This document shows, one piece after another, positions 1 to 7,722 of a stretch of 64,000 bases of DNA. The notes below the pieces were generated by a model. It was not told the DNA's origin. It saw only the letters and a list, made by a program, of their open reading frames with translations, and did not search any database. Made by a program: the position numbers and the translations under genes. How positions within the stretch are numbered: the first letter of the stretch is position 1; the number at the start of each line of letters is the position of its first letter. This DNA is from Streptococcus sp. F0442 (lineage in GTDB: Bacteria > Bacillota > Bacilli > Lactobacillales > Streptococcaceae): assembly GCF_000314795.2 (NCBI RefSeq), contig NZ_KB373314.1, forward strand, positions 616,418 through 680,417, in the 5' to 3' direction.

Positions 1-387
1 ATCTCCATCAAAAATCTTCCAGTTGTTTCCAGCTGTTTTGATCAGTTTATCATACTGTTCTTCCTTACTAGAAAAAACTACCTTATCGACATGTTTCATG
101 GCTGTTAAAGCATCGTAGACTTTATGGTAATTTTCATTAGTGACAGTCTGACCTTCTTGTTCAATCTGTTCGCTCTGATCTTGAATATCTTTGCGCATGT
201 ATACTACAACCCGCACACTGTTTTGAATATCATCTGAGAGCTTGATGGTATTGGCAATGACAGAGGCAAAGATAGCAACCAAGCTAAGGGTAATCATAAC
301 CGAGCTGACTGCCGCAATCGTCATCCAACCATTTCGTTTCAAGCTTTTAAACGATTCGATTAAGTGTCGGAAAAATCTTCTAATCAT
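1..387 (-). CDS. ftsX: Cell-division ABC-like permease FtsX (5' part only; gene runs off the window)
   Basis: FtsX is the membrane partner of FtsE. In streptococci FtsEX activates the peptidoglycan hydrolase PcsB at the septum (known for the family). The ATG at 387-385 begins a protein starting MIRRFFRHLIESFKSLKRN, followed by a hydrophobic stretch at about residues 20-45 (the first membrane helix) and then an extracellular portion. The start overlaps the ftsE stop by 8 bp, the usual translational coupling of this pair. About 129 codons are present; the C-terminal membrane helices lie outside the window. Identity rests on position after ftsE and on the N-terminal pattern. Confidence 0.9.
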   Translation of the reverse strand, partial: MIRRFFRHLIESFKSLKRNGWMTIAAVSSVMITLSLVAIFASVIANTIKLSDDIQNSVRVVVYMRKDIQDQSEQIEQEGQTVTNENYHKVYDALTAMKHVDKVVFSSKEEQYDKLIKTAGNNWKIFDGD

Positions 388-1072
388 CGTATCCGTACTC
401 TCCTTCCGCTTCATCACGCACGACACGACCATTTTCAATCGCGATGACACGGTGACGTAAGGTATTTACAATTAAGCTATTATGGGTCGCCATTAAGACT
501 GTGGTCCCTTGTAAATTAATCCGTTCCAAAAGATTCATGATCTCCCACGAATTATCTGGGTCCAAGTTACCAGTGGGTTCATCCGCAATCAAGACTTTAG
601 GATTGTTTACAATGGCCCGCGCAATGGCAATCCGTTGTTGTTCCCCACCTGACAATTCATTCGGGAATGAACGAACCTTGTGTTTTAAGCCAACAAGATC
701 CAAGACTTCCATAACGCGCTTTTTAATATTCCGTCGGCGTTCCCCAATAACTTGCATAGCATAGGCAATGTTTTCATAAACTGTTTTCTTTGGAAGCAAT
801 TTGTAGTCTTGGAAGACTACCCCAACGTTCCGACGCAACATAGGAATATCGCGTTTTTTGATTTTATCTAAATCAAAATCAGCTACTTTCAAACTTCCTT
901 TATCGTGTTTTACTTCACGGTATAAAAGTCGAATAAAGGTCGACTTCCCTGCACCAGAAGGTCCTACAATATAGGCAAATTCTCCCGGTTCAATTTGGAC
1001 CGTTACCCCTCGAAGGGCCGTAGTCCCGTTGTCATACTTTTTGACAACATCTTTCATTTCAATCATTGACAT
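380..1072 (-). CDS. ftsE: Cell-division ATP-binding protein FtsE
   Basis: This is the ATPase subunit of the FtsEX complex, which couples ATP hydrolysis in the cytoplasm to activation of a septal peptidoglycan hydrolase. The 230-residue protein has the normal length. It shows Walker A GPSGAGKST (residues 37-45), a Q-loop with VVFQDYKLLP, the ABC signature LSGGEQQR, Walker B VLIADEPTGNLD and the H-loop MATHN. It lies 42 bp downstream of prfB and overlaps ftsX, matching the prfB-ftsE-ftsX operon known in streptococci. A Shine-Dalgarno sequence (AAAGGA) precedes the ATG. Confidence 0.97.
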   Translation of the reverse strand: MSMIEMKDVVKKYDNGTTALRGVTVQIEPGEFAYIVGPSGAGKSTFIRLLYREVKHDKGSLKVADFDLDKIKKRDIPMLRRNVGVVFQDYKLLPKKTVYENIAYAMQVIGERRRNIKKRVMEVLDLVGLKHKVRSFPNELSGGEQQRIAIARAIVNNPKVLIADEPTGNLDPDNSWEIMNLLERINLQGTTVLMATHNSLIVNTLRHRVIAIENGRVVRDEAEGEYGYDD

Positions 1073-1114
1073 GTAATGAAATTCCTTTCATTCTTTTTAG
1101 GTATCCACTTTAGG

Positions 1115-2210
1115 TTATTGGAGTCTCCATTTGAGATAGGCATCGATAAAACCATCGATATCTCCATCCATCACCCTATCCACCTGCGCAACTTCGTAGT
1201 TGGTCCGGTGATCCTTAACCATCGTGTATGGGGTAAACACATAAGAGCGGATTTGACTTCCCCAAGTGATTTCTTTCTTATCCCCTTTTAGAGAATCCAC
1301 TTCTGCAGCTTTTTTCTCTTGCTCTAATTGATAGAGTTTGGCTTGCAACATCTTCATAGCCCGATCACGGTTTCCGTACTGAGTCCGGTCAACCGTCGAA
1401 GCTACTACAATCCCTGTCGGAATATGTGTCAAGCGCACCCCAGTAGAGACCTTGTTGACATTTTGTCCACCAGCACCACCAGAGCGGAAGGTATCCATCT
1501 TGATATCATCATCTCGAACTTCCACTTCGATAGTATCATCTAATTCTGGCATGACTTCAACAGAAGTGAAGGAAGTATGCCGACGTTTGGCGGAGTCAAA
1601 TGGAGAGATCCGAACCAAACGGTGAACCCCCATCTCAGACTTGAGAAGACCATAGGCATGAGGCCCTTCAAAGGATAAGGTCACAGACTTGATTCCAGCC
1701 TCATCACCAGCCTGATAGTCCAAGACTTCAACTTTAAAGCCGTGGGCATTTCCAAAACGTGTATACATCCGAAGAAGCATGTCGCCCCAGTCCTGAGCCT
1801 CTGTGCCTCCTGAACCTGGGTGGATTTCTAAGATAGCATTATTATTGTCATAGGGTTCAGACAATAGTAAGGTCATCTCATAGCTGGTCATTCGTTTGTC
1901 TAGTTCTTCTAACTTTTCGATCAATTCTTCTTTGACCGAATCATCTTCTGCCAAAAAGTCCAGTAAGATTTCAGACTCATCAAAGAGATCCACCATTTGA
2001 TGGAAATTTTCATAGGTCTGCTTGAGTTCATTCAATTCCTGAGATGTTTTTTGCGCAGCAATATTATCATCCCAAAAATCAGGTTCTGTCATTTTATTTT
2101 CTAAAATGGCAATTTCTTCTTCCAATGCCTCTAAGTCAAAGAGACCCCCTGAAAGAAGCTAATTTTTCACGATTTGCGTCAATTTTTTGACGAATTTCTG
2201 AAATATCCAT
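1115..2210 (-). CDS. prfB: Peptide chain release factor 2, made through a programmed +1 frameshift
   Basis: RF2 recognises UGA and UAA stop codons and releases the finished peptide. The start is the ATG at 2210 ([16 protein letters not shown]...), 24 codons in a first frame, ending in CTT TGA C at 2141-2135. An SD-like AGGGGG lies just upstream of the slip site. Slipping +1 over the T at 2138 continues into the long frame (D-L-E-A-L-E-E-E...), giving about 364 residues, normal for RF2. The long frame holds the catalytic GGQ motif ([11 protein letters not shown]). An annotation starting at the internal TTG (2125) would miss the N-terminus. The frameshift lets RF2 limit its own synthesis (known). 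It is the first gene of the prfB-ftsE-ftsX operon. Confidence 0.97.
2134..2151 (-). promoter_or_regulatory. prfB programmed +1 frameshift site
   Basis: Read on the minus strand: AGG GGG TCT CTT TGA C. The parts are an internal Shine-Dalgarno-like AGGGGG, the slippery CTT, the in-frame UGA that RF2 itself reads, and a following C that weakens termination. This is the canonical autoregulatory cassette of bacterial prfB. The frame before (24 codons) and the frame after (340 codons) join exactly here. Confidence 0.97.
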
Positions 2211-2384
2211 AAGTACCTCTTTCTATGTATCTAGTCTATTATATCATAACCTTCATTATTTGCCCACTTTCCAATATGGAACCTACTGGTTTACGACTAT
2301 CAAACCAGCTTATTTTCAGTCTTTTTCTATTTATTTGTAACCTAATTGTTAGAAAAAAAGAACCGGATATGCTAGACTGATAGC

Positions 2385-3242
2385 ATGACAAGAGTAGCTT
2401 TTATGTCCGATTTACATATTGATTCGAACCTCTTTGGCCAAGAAGAAATAGAGACCCTCATCACCCTTTTCAAGCAAGAAGAGATTCAACACCTCCATAT
2501 CGCAGGAGATATTGCCAATGGCTTTGAAAAGATCTCACAAGATTTTATAGCCCAACTTCAACACCAAGTCCCCGTAACCTTCAGTCTGGGGAACCATGAT
2601 ATGCTGGGGCTATCAGAAGAATCTATAAAACCTTTTGAATTTCAAAAGATTTCCTTTTCAAAGCATACTCTTCTGGCCTTTTCAGGCTGGTATGACTATA
2701 GCTTCGTTCCCGCCATCTCTCCTCAAAAACATCTTCAAACTAAGAATCTGTTTTGGTTTGATAGACGCCTCAAACGAAGGGGGTCCGATCCAGAGATTAC
2801 CAAAAATCTTTTGCAAGAGCTCCAAGAAGAACTGAAGCTGGTGGATCAACCCTTGGTCATCGCTATGCACTTTGTTCCCCACGCTCATTTTCTTATGCGC
2901 TATCCTTATTTCGAGCGTTTTAATGCTTTTCTCGGAAGCCAAGCCTTCCATGAACTTTTTAGGCAATTCCCTGTCAAAGATGTCATATTTGGACACAGCC
3001 ACCACCGAATTTCAGATAGGACAATCGACAATATCACCTATCATGCCAGACCTTTAGGCTATGTTCGAGAATGGGAACTTTGCAAGCAATTCTTCGAAGA
3101 CTTCCCTCAATTTGATTTTCCCAAACGGTATGATCCCTACAAACGCTATCGCAAAATAAAAGACCTGCCAGAATTTCAGGCATACAAGAAAAAACAACTT
3201 GCCCATGAATTCTCCCAAGCCATGACTATCCTTGAACTATAA
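2385..3242 (+). CDS. Calcineurin-like metallophosphoesterase
   Basis: This is a 285-residue predicted metal-dependent phosphoesterase whose substrate is unknown. The dimetal motifs appear in order: SDLHID (residues 8-13), GDIANG, GNHDM, HFVPH and GHSHHR, the standard D-x-H / GD / GNHD / H / GHxH series. There is no signal peptide, so it is probably cytosolic. It stands alone, divergent from prfB. A -10-like TATGCT (2368-2373) with a TTGTTA -35 (2346-2351) sits so close to the ATG that the leader would be only about 5 nt, with no visible Shine-Dalgarno sequence. Confidence 0.88.
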   Translation: MTRVAFMSDLHIDSNLFGQEEIETLITLFKQEEIQHLHIAGDIANGFEKISQDFIAQLQHQVPVTFSLGNHDMLGLSEESIKPFEFQKISFSKHTLLAFSGWYDYSFVPAISPQKHLQTKNLFWFDRRLKRRGSDPEITKNLLQELQEELKLVDQPLVIAMHFVPHAHFLMRYPYFERFNAFLGSQAFHELFRQFPVKDVIFGHSHHRISDRTIDNITYHARPLGYVREWELCKQFFEDFPQFDFPKRYDPYKRYRKIKDLPEFQAYKKKQLAHEFSQAMTILEL

Positions 3243-3276
3243 AAAAATTAGTCCTCCTAGAATCAATTTAGAATGT

Positions 3277-3512
3277 AGACAAACTACTTTAAAATAAAAT
3301 AAGTTAAGCGATTTTGCAAAAAAAAATTCCAATTTTTAAATCGATTCAAGAAAATACCGAAACTTTCCGCTGTGAGAAAAGTGCCTGAAACAATTACGTT
3401 TCAGGCACTCGGGAGTTTTGAGACCCTAGGCTCAAAACTAAGTCTTGGAACTTCGACGAAGTTCGCTGACGTCCGTACTCACCTAAGGAAAGTTTTTTAT
3501 ATGACTTTGTCT
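3277..3512. repeat. Structured intergenic repeat element, family A, copy 1
   Basis: This is a nested palindrome between convergent genes. The outer stem is AAACTTTCC (3360-3368) with GGAAAGTTT (3487-3495), continued by GTGAG (3372-3376) with CTCAC (3478-3482). It encloses three hairpins: GTGCCTGAAAC/GTTTCAGGCAC (3381-3408), AGTTTTGAG/CTCAAAACT (3414-3439) and GAACTTC/GAAGTTC (3448-3464). Short terminal inverted repeats AGACAAA...TTTGTCT mark the ends. Similarity to 43029-43270 extends over nearly the whole length. No coding potential is seen. I do not recognise it as BOX, RUP or SPRITE. Confidence 0.85.
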
Positions 3513-3520
3513 TCAATCTG

Positions 3521-3548
3521 AATTGGTCCCTCTGGAACCAATTTTTTT
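3521..3548 (+). terminator. Intrinsic terminator of the phosphoesterase transcript
   Basis: AATTGGT...ACCAATT stem followed by seven T on the plus strand. It lies just before the convergent aquaporin stop codon and shares its last bases with it. Confidence 0.7.
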
Positions 3549-4215
3549 ACTCTTCTGTATCTAAGAGATTTTTTGCAACGATTGCTGCGAGAATTCCTCC
3601 AACAATTGGAGCCAAGATAAAGATCCAAATTTGTTGAAGGGCCGCACCACCTACAAAGAGAGCAGGAGCCAAGCTACGAGCTGGGTTTACAGAAAGTCCT
3701 GTAATATTCAAACCAACAAGAATAATCAAAGTCAAGCTCAAACCGATCACAAGACCAGCGATCTTCCCATTTCCTTTAGAAGCTGATGTCACGGTCATGA
3801 TGACCAAGATAAAGATAAAGGATGCAATCACTTCAAACAAGAAACCGCCAAATAGAGTCACTCCTTTAGCCAAGGCATTTTCACCAAGACTAGCGGTTGA
3901 CATACCTGAATTGGACAAAAGGAAGAAGACAGTTGCAGTCGCAAGGAAAGCTCCCACTACTTGCGCTGCGATATAGTTGACCAAGTCTTTAGAAGACAAG
4001 CGTTTGTTGACAAACATAGCAATGGAAACAGCTGGGTTCAAGTGAGCACCAGAAACAGTCCCAATAGAGTATGCTGCTGCAACAATCGACAAACCAAATG
4101 CCAAGGCAATTCCTAAATGACCGAGACCTTCAGTCCCATTTCCAAAAACAACTGCTCCAGTCCCGATAAAGACAAGCATAAATGTGCCGATGACTTCAGC
4201 AATAAACTTTTTCAT
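3547..4215 (-). CDS. aqpZ: Aquaporin (AqpZ-like MIP-family channel)
   Basis: This is a membrane channel for water and perhaps small neutral solutes. The start chosen is the ATG at 4215 (MKKFIAEVIGTFML), preceded by AAGAAAGGAA; the frame stays open upstream but without a better ribosome site. The product is 222 residues, typical of MIP proteins. It contains six hydrophobic helices and both NPA boxes: HLNPAVS in the first half and SVNPARSLAPAL in the second. The NPARS form resembles water-selective AqpZ; glycerol facilitators usually have NPARD. This points to an aquaporin but does not prove selectivity. It is transcribed in the same direction as the upstream P-type ATPase, but a strong terminator separates them. 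Confidence 0.9.
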   Translation of the reverse strand: MKKFIAEVIGTFMLVFIGTGAVVFGNGTEGLGHLGIALAFGLSIVAAAYSIGTVSGAHLNPAVSIAMFVNKRLSSKDLVNYIAAQVVGAFLATATVFFLLSNSGMSTASLGENALAKGVTLFGGFLFEVIASFIFILVIMTVTSASKGNGKIAGLVIGLSLTLIILVGLNITGLSVNPARSLAPALFVGGAALQQIWIFILAPIVGGILAAIVAKNLLDTEE

Positions 4216-4303
4216 AATCAAGTTTCCTTTCTTAAAACTGTTGTCTAGTTTATCAAAAATCGACTCTTGCCTCAAGAAATATGCCTAGTCATTTTCTGTC
4301 AGA

Positions 4304-4330
4304 TAAAAAAGCCATCCGAAGATGACTTTT
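4304..4330 (-). terminator. Intrinsic terminator after the P-type ATPase
   Basis: On the minus strand AAAAGTCATC-TTCG-GATGGCTTTTTT forms a 10-bp stem with one G-U pair, a TTCG loop and a T tract. Confidence 0.88.
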
Positions 4331-4335
4331 CATAC

Positions 4336-7020
4336 TTAAATCGCGTTTTTATCTTTACCTAGAGATCGTTGAACAGCTTTGACAATCTCAACAAGGACCA
4401 CAATCATCATTGCACCTACAGCAACCACCAACCATTGCGTCAAACTCAAATTTGAAACATGGAAGAGTTTGTTAAATCCTGGAACCATGATGGTTGCCAT
4501 TAAGAGAATAAAGGCAACTGGAATAGACCAGTTAAAGGTCTTGTTCTTGAAGAGTCCCACTTTAAAGATTGATTGGTAAACGGATTTAACGTTAAAGGCA
4601 TGGAGCAATTGGATCAAACCAAGAGTTGCAAAGGCCATGGTAAGGGCGTCTGCATTCATCTCTGCATGACCTTGGTGCTCTGGGAAGAGAATAGCCCAAC
4701 CGTATACACCAAGTACCAAGATAGTTTGGAAGATCCCTTGATAAAGGATAGCTCCAAAGACACCACCATCAAAGAAGTTAGACTTACGGCCACGAGGTTT
4801 GTGGCTCATGACACCTGGTTCAGCTGGTTCCACCCCAAGAGCGATAGCTGGTAGGGTATCTGTTACCAAGTTAATCCAGAGAAGGTGTACTGGTTGCAAC
4901 ACATCCCAACCAAAGAGGGTTGCAAAGAAGATGGTGAATACTTCAGCCATATTGGCAGACAAGAGGTATTGGATGGATTTTTGGATATTGGAGAAGACCT
5001 TACGTCCTTCTTCTACTGCTACAATAATAGTTGCGAAGTTGTCATCGGCAAGGACCATATCAGAAGCCCCCTTAGAAACCTCTGTACCTGTAATCCCCAT
5101 ACCGATACCAATATCTGCTGTCTTAAGTGATGGCGCATCGTTGACTCCATCACCTGTCATGGCAACAACTTTACCTTCTTTTTGCCATGCTTTCACGATC
5201 CGAACCTTGTGTTCAGGTGATACACGAGCATAAACAGAGTATTGCTTAAAGACTTTTTGGAATTCTTCATCAGAGAGTTCATTCAACTCCGCACCAGTGA
5301 AGACATGGTCTTCTGTATCATTTGGATCGATGATCCCCAAACGTTTGGCAATAGCTTCAGCCGTATCTTGGTGGTCACCCGTAATCATGATCGGACGGAT
5401 ACCCGCTTCCTTAGCGACACGAACAGCTTCTGCAGCTTCTGGGCGCTCAGGGTCGATCATGCCGACCAAACCAGAGAAGATGAGGTCAGATTCAACAATT
5501 TCAGATTCCAAGGTTGGAATTTCCTTACTTGTCTTATAAGCCATCATCAAGACACGAAGGGCTTGTTTGGCCAAGTCTTTATTGGTAGCAAGGATAGCTT
5601 GTTTATCTTCTTCTGTGATGGGGCGAACTTCCCCATTGACTTCAATACGAGTCACGCGCTTGAGCAGCTGATCAGGTGCACCCTTGACAGCGATAAAGTA
5701 AGAACCGTCTGCTTCCTTATGAATGGTAGACATGAGCTTACGATCAGAGTCAAATGGCAATTCAGCCACACGAGGCTCATCCTTCAAGACTTCACGGACA
5801 TCAAAGTTGTGGTCCAAACCAAACTGTACCAAAGCAGTTTCTGTTGGATCCCCAATCAATTTACCAGATGGGTCTACCTTGGTATCATTGGCAAAGTTCA
5901 TGACACGAAGAGTATTGTTGCTAGCAGCAATTTCACTTGCTGAGCTTTGCAATTTACCGTTGGTATACACTTTTTCAACAGTCATTTGGTTCATGGTCAA
6001 AGTACCTGTTTTATCAGATGCGATGATTTCTGTTGAACCAAGTGTTTCAACCGCTGGTAATTTACGAACGATCGAATTCCGTTTGGCAAGGGTTGTCGTC
6101 CCCAAAGAGAGAACGATGGTTACAATGGCAGGAAGTCCTTCTGGAATGGCCGCAACCGCAAGGGCTACCGCTACCATCAAGCCTTCCAATGGATGTTCAC
6201 CACGAACGAAGACACCAACTAAGAAGGTAATCACTGCAATCACAACGATTAAGTAGGTCAAGGTCTTAGACAATTGGGTCAAGCTTTGTTTCAACGGTGT
6301 TTCCGTTTCATCCGCATTAGCCAACATATCCGCAATCTTACCAACTTCTGTATACATACCAGTGTTAGTTACAACACCAATACCACGACCGTAAGTTACG
6401 TTTGAGTTTTGGTAACCCATATTAACGCGGTCTCCAATACCTGCATCAGCTTCGACAAGTCCTGTCACATCTTTTTCTACTGGGACAGATTCCCCTGTAA
6501 GAGCTGCTTCTTCGATTTTGAGGGAAGCTGCTTCAAACAAGCGCATATCAGCAGGTACGACATCTCCTGCTTCTAGCAAGACGATATCCCCAGGCACCAA
6601 TTCTTTTGAGTCAATCTCAATGACATGACCATCACGACGAACACGAGCCATCGGGCTAGACATATTTTTCAACGCTTCAATAGCTGCTTCAGCTTGACCT
6701 TCTTGGTATACCCCAAAGGCAGCATTCAAGACAACAACAGCCAAGATGATTATAGCATCTGTTAAGCCATCCATTCCTTCTGTAATCACAGAAAGTGCCG
6801 CAGCCGCAAGCAAAATGATGATCATTAAATCCTTAAATTGATCAAGGAATTTAGCTAGTAGGCTACGTTTTTCGCCCTCTTCCAACTCATTCCGACCATA
6901 AGTCGCTAAGCGTTCTTGAGCCTGAGCAGTTGACAAACCTTCGATAGATGAGTCCAAGTTCTTTAGGACTTCTTCTGAGGTCTGTGTGTAAAACAAGTCT
7001 TTATTTTGTTCTTTTGACAA
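4336..7020 (-). CDS. caxP: P-type (P2A) calcium/manganese-transporting ATPase
   Basis: This is an 894-residue cation pump that exports ions across the membrane using ATP. It shows the actuator motif TGES (ALTGESVPVEKD), the phosphorylated aspartate in DKTGTLT, GDGVNDAP in the hinge, the ion-site PEGLP of helix 4 and NLVTD of helix 6, and an N-terminal cation-ATPase domain. The start is TTG at 7020, with GGAGGAG a few bases upstream. The 5' leader is a yybP-ykoY manganese riboswitch, so the pump is probably induced by Mn2+. The pneumococcal homologue (CaxP/MgtA) and lactococcal YoaB are established precedents. I infer a role in Mn2+ and/or Ca2+ export; specificity cannot be read from the sequence. 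The gene is monocistronic, with its own terminator. Confidence 0.92.
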   Translation of the reverse strand: MSKEQNKDLFYTQTSEEVLKNLDSSIEGLSTAQAQERLATYGRNELEEGEKRSLLAKFLDQFKDLMIIILLAAAALSVITEGMDGLTDAIIILAVVVLNAAFGVYQEGQAEAAIEALKNMSSPMARVRRDGHVIEIDSKELVPGDIVLLEAGDVVPADMRLFEAASLKIEEAALTGESVPVEKDVTGLVEADAGIGDRVNMGYQNSNVTYGRGIGVVTNTGMYTEVGKIADMLANADETETPLKQSLTQLSKTLTYLIVVIAVITFLVGVFVRGEHPLEGLMVAVALAVAAIPEGLPAIVTIVLSLGTTTLAKRNSIVRKLPAVETLGSTEIIASDKTGTLTMNQMTVEKVYTNGKLQSSASEIAASNNTLRVMNFANDTKVDPSGKLIGDPTETALVQFGLDHNFDVREVLKDEPRVAELPFDSDRKLMSTIHKEADGSYFIAVKGAPDQLLKRVTRIEVNGEVRPITEEDKQAILATNKDLAKQALRVLMMAYKTSKEIPTLESEIVESDLIFSGLVGMIDPERPEAAEAVRVAKEAGIRPIMITGDHQDTAEAIAKRLGIIDPNDTEDHVFTGAELNELSDEEFQKVFKQYSVYARVSPEHKVRIVKAWQKEGKVVAMTGDGVNDAPSLKTADIGIGMGITGTEVSKGASDMVLADDNFATIIVAVEEGRKVFSNIQKSIQYLLSANMAEVFTIFFATLFGWDVLQPVHLLWINLVTDTLPAIALGVEPAEPGVMSHKPRGRKSNFFDGGVFGAILYQGIFQTILVLGVYGWAILFPEHQGHAEMNADALTMAFATLGLIQLLHAFNVKSVYQSIFKVGLFKNKTFNWSIPVAFILLMATIMVPGFNKLFHVSNLSLTQWLVVAVGAMMIVVLVEIVKAVQRSLGKDKNAI

Positions 7021-7051
7021 AACAGTCTCCTCCTTTTTGGCCTCTTTTTAC

Positions 7052-7087
7052 AAAAAAAGAGACCTGTTTTTTAAAAAAACAAGTCTC
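7052..7087 (-). terminator. Riboswitch expression platform: intrinsic terminator
   Basis: On the minus strand GAGACTTGTTTTTT pairs with AAAAAACAGGTCTC (two G-U pairs) and is followed by seven T. The left arm reuses CTTG, the 3' half of riboswitch helix P1. Ligand-stabilised P1 and the terminator are therefore mutually exclusive, implying Mn2+-dependent antitermination. Confidence 0.88.
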
Positions 7088-7160
7088 GCTGTTTAATATA
7101 GTGCCGGAAATAATTCGGAATGACGACACTATCGCGGTTAACCGCCAGCTACTCCCTTGA
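7080..7160 (-). promoter_or_regulatory. yybP-ykoY manganese riboswitch aptamer
   Basis: The minus strand has both conserved halves of the family: CTCAAGGGAGTAGC at the 5' side and AACAGCGAGACTTG at the 3' side, with GTCGTCA and CCGG segments between. P1 is CAAG/CTTG. The aptamer starts close to the predicted transcription start and ends in the terminator's left arm. This class is established as a direct Mn2+ sensor and controls P-type ATPases in lactic acid bacteria and pneumococci. Confidence 0.92.
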
Positions 7161-7168
7161 GTGGTATT

Positions 7169-7196
7169 ATTATACCATTTTTATGGAATAAAGCAA
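7169..7196 (-). promoter_or_regulatory. Promoter of the riboswitch-ATPase transcript
   Basis: On the minus strand TTGCTT (7196-7191), a 16-bp spacer and TATAAT (7174-7169). The predicted start near 7162 coincides with the first bases of the aptamer. Confidence 0.75.
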
Positions 7197-7223
7197 GCAG
7201 GATCGCAAATAATTTCATAGATC

Positions 7224-7631
7224 CTATTCTCCCCATTCAACCAATAATTGATAATGGGCAAATTCTTGCTCCCCATCGAGCGTCATCAAGCGATAGGAAA
7301 GATGTAAACGACTATCCTCTAGTTGAAAGAGGTCTGTTGCGATCAAAAATTGCTGGATTCCCATCGGAGTTGGAATAACAGCCCCACCGTCTTCAAATTT
7401 GTAGAAGCGCATGATGGATTTCGGGCTTGAAAAGCGGGTCATAATCAGTTCAGCCTTAGAAAATTTCAAGGCAACTTTTTCCTTTTCTTCATTGGTATAT
7501 AAAAGATAATGAAAACCAGCTTTTTCTTTCCACTCTCCTTGATAGTACTGATCGATGATTTCCATTTCTTCTCCAAATCGAATCGTATTTTGAATATGAA
7601 TCTGCACCTTTGTCTCCTTCTCTTCTTTCAT
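7224..7631 (-). CDS. DUF1934 (YwiB-like) beta-barrel protein
   Basis: This is a 135-residue protein of the DUF1934/YwiB family, whose role is unknown. It is a small cytosolic protein rich in alternating polar/hydrophobic strands (VQIHIQNTIRFG, FHYLLYTNEEKEKVALKFS, LHLSYRLMTLDGEQEFAHYQL), consistent with a barrel. It has no membrane segment. It lies upstream of the ATPase promoter on the same strand and is divergent from the HD protein gene. A TAGAAT -10-like box lies only 9 nt before the ATG, so its leader may also be very short. The family call is by sequence pattern and not verified by search. Confidence 0.7.
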   Translation of the reverse strand: MKEEKETKVQIHIQNTIRFGEEMEIIDQYYQGEWKEKAGFHYLLYTNEEKEKVALKFSKAELIMTRFSSPKSIMRFYKFEDGGAVIPTPMGIQQFLIATDLFQLEDSRLHLSYRLMTLDGEQEFAHYQLLVEWGE

Positions 7632-7707
7632 TGCTTCTCTATTCTATCAAATTTTACGCTTTTTGACTGCCCTCATTAGCCTCTAGATCGCAAAATAGGC
7701 TTTTTTT

Positions 7708-7716
7708 TGCTATAAT
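7708..7716 (+). promoter_or_regulatory. Extended -10 promoter abutting the HD-protein start
   Basis: TGCTATAAT, followed by AGACCC and then the ATG at 7723. A start 7 nt after the -10 box falls on or next to the A of the ATG. There is no Shine-Dalgarno sequence and only a poor -35. Confidence 0.7.
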
Positions 7717-7722
7717 AGACCC

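Noticed and set aside
5242..5943. 233-codon open frame on the plus strand inside the P-type ATPase gene
   Set aside because: Antisense to a clear gene with all family motifs; no ribosome site or promoter and an implausible composition.
7161..7179. GGTATAATAATACC palindrome as an operator
   Set aside because: It coincides with the -10 region of the riboswitch promoter; the symmetry is weak evidence by itself, although a repressor site cannot be excluded.
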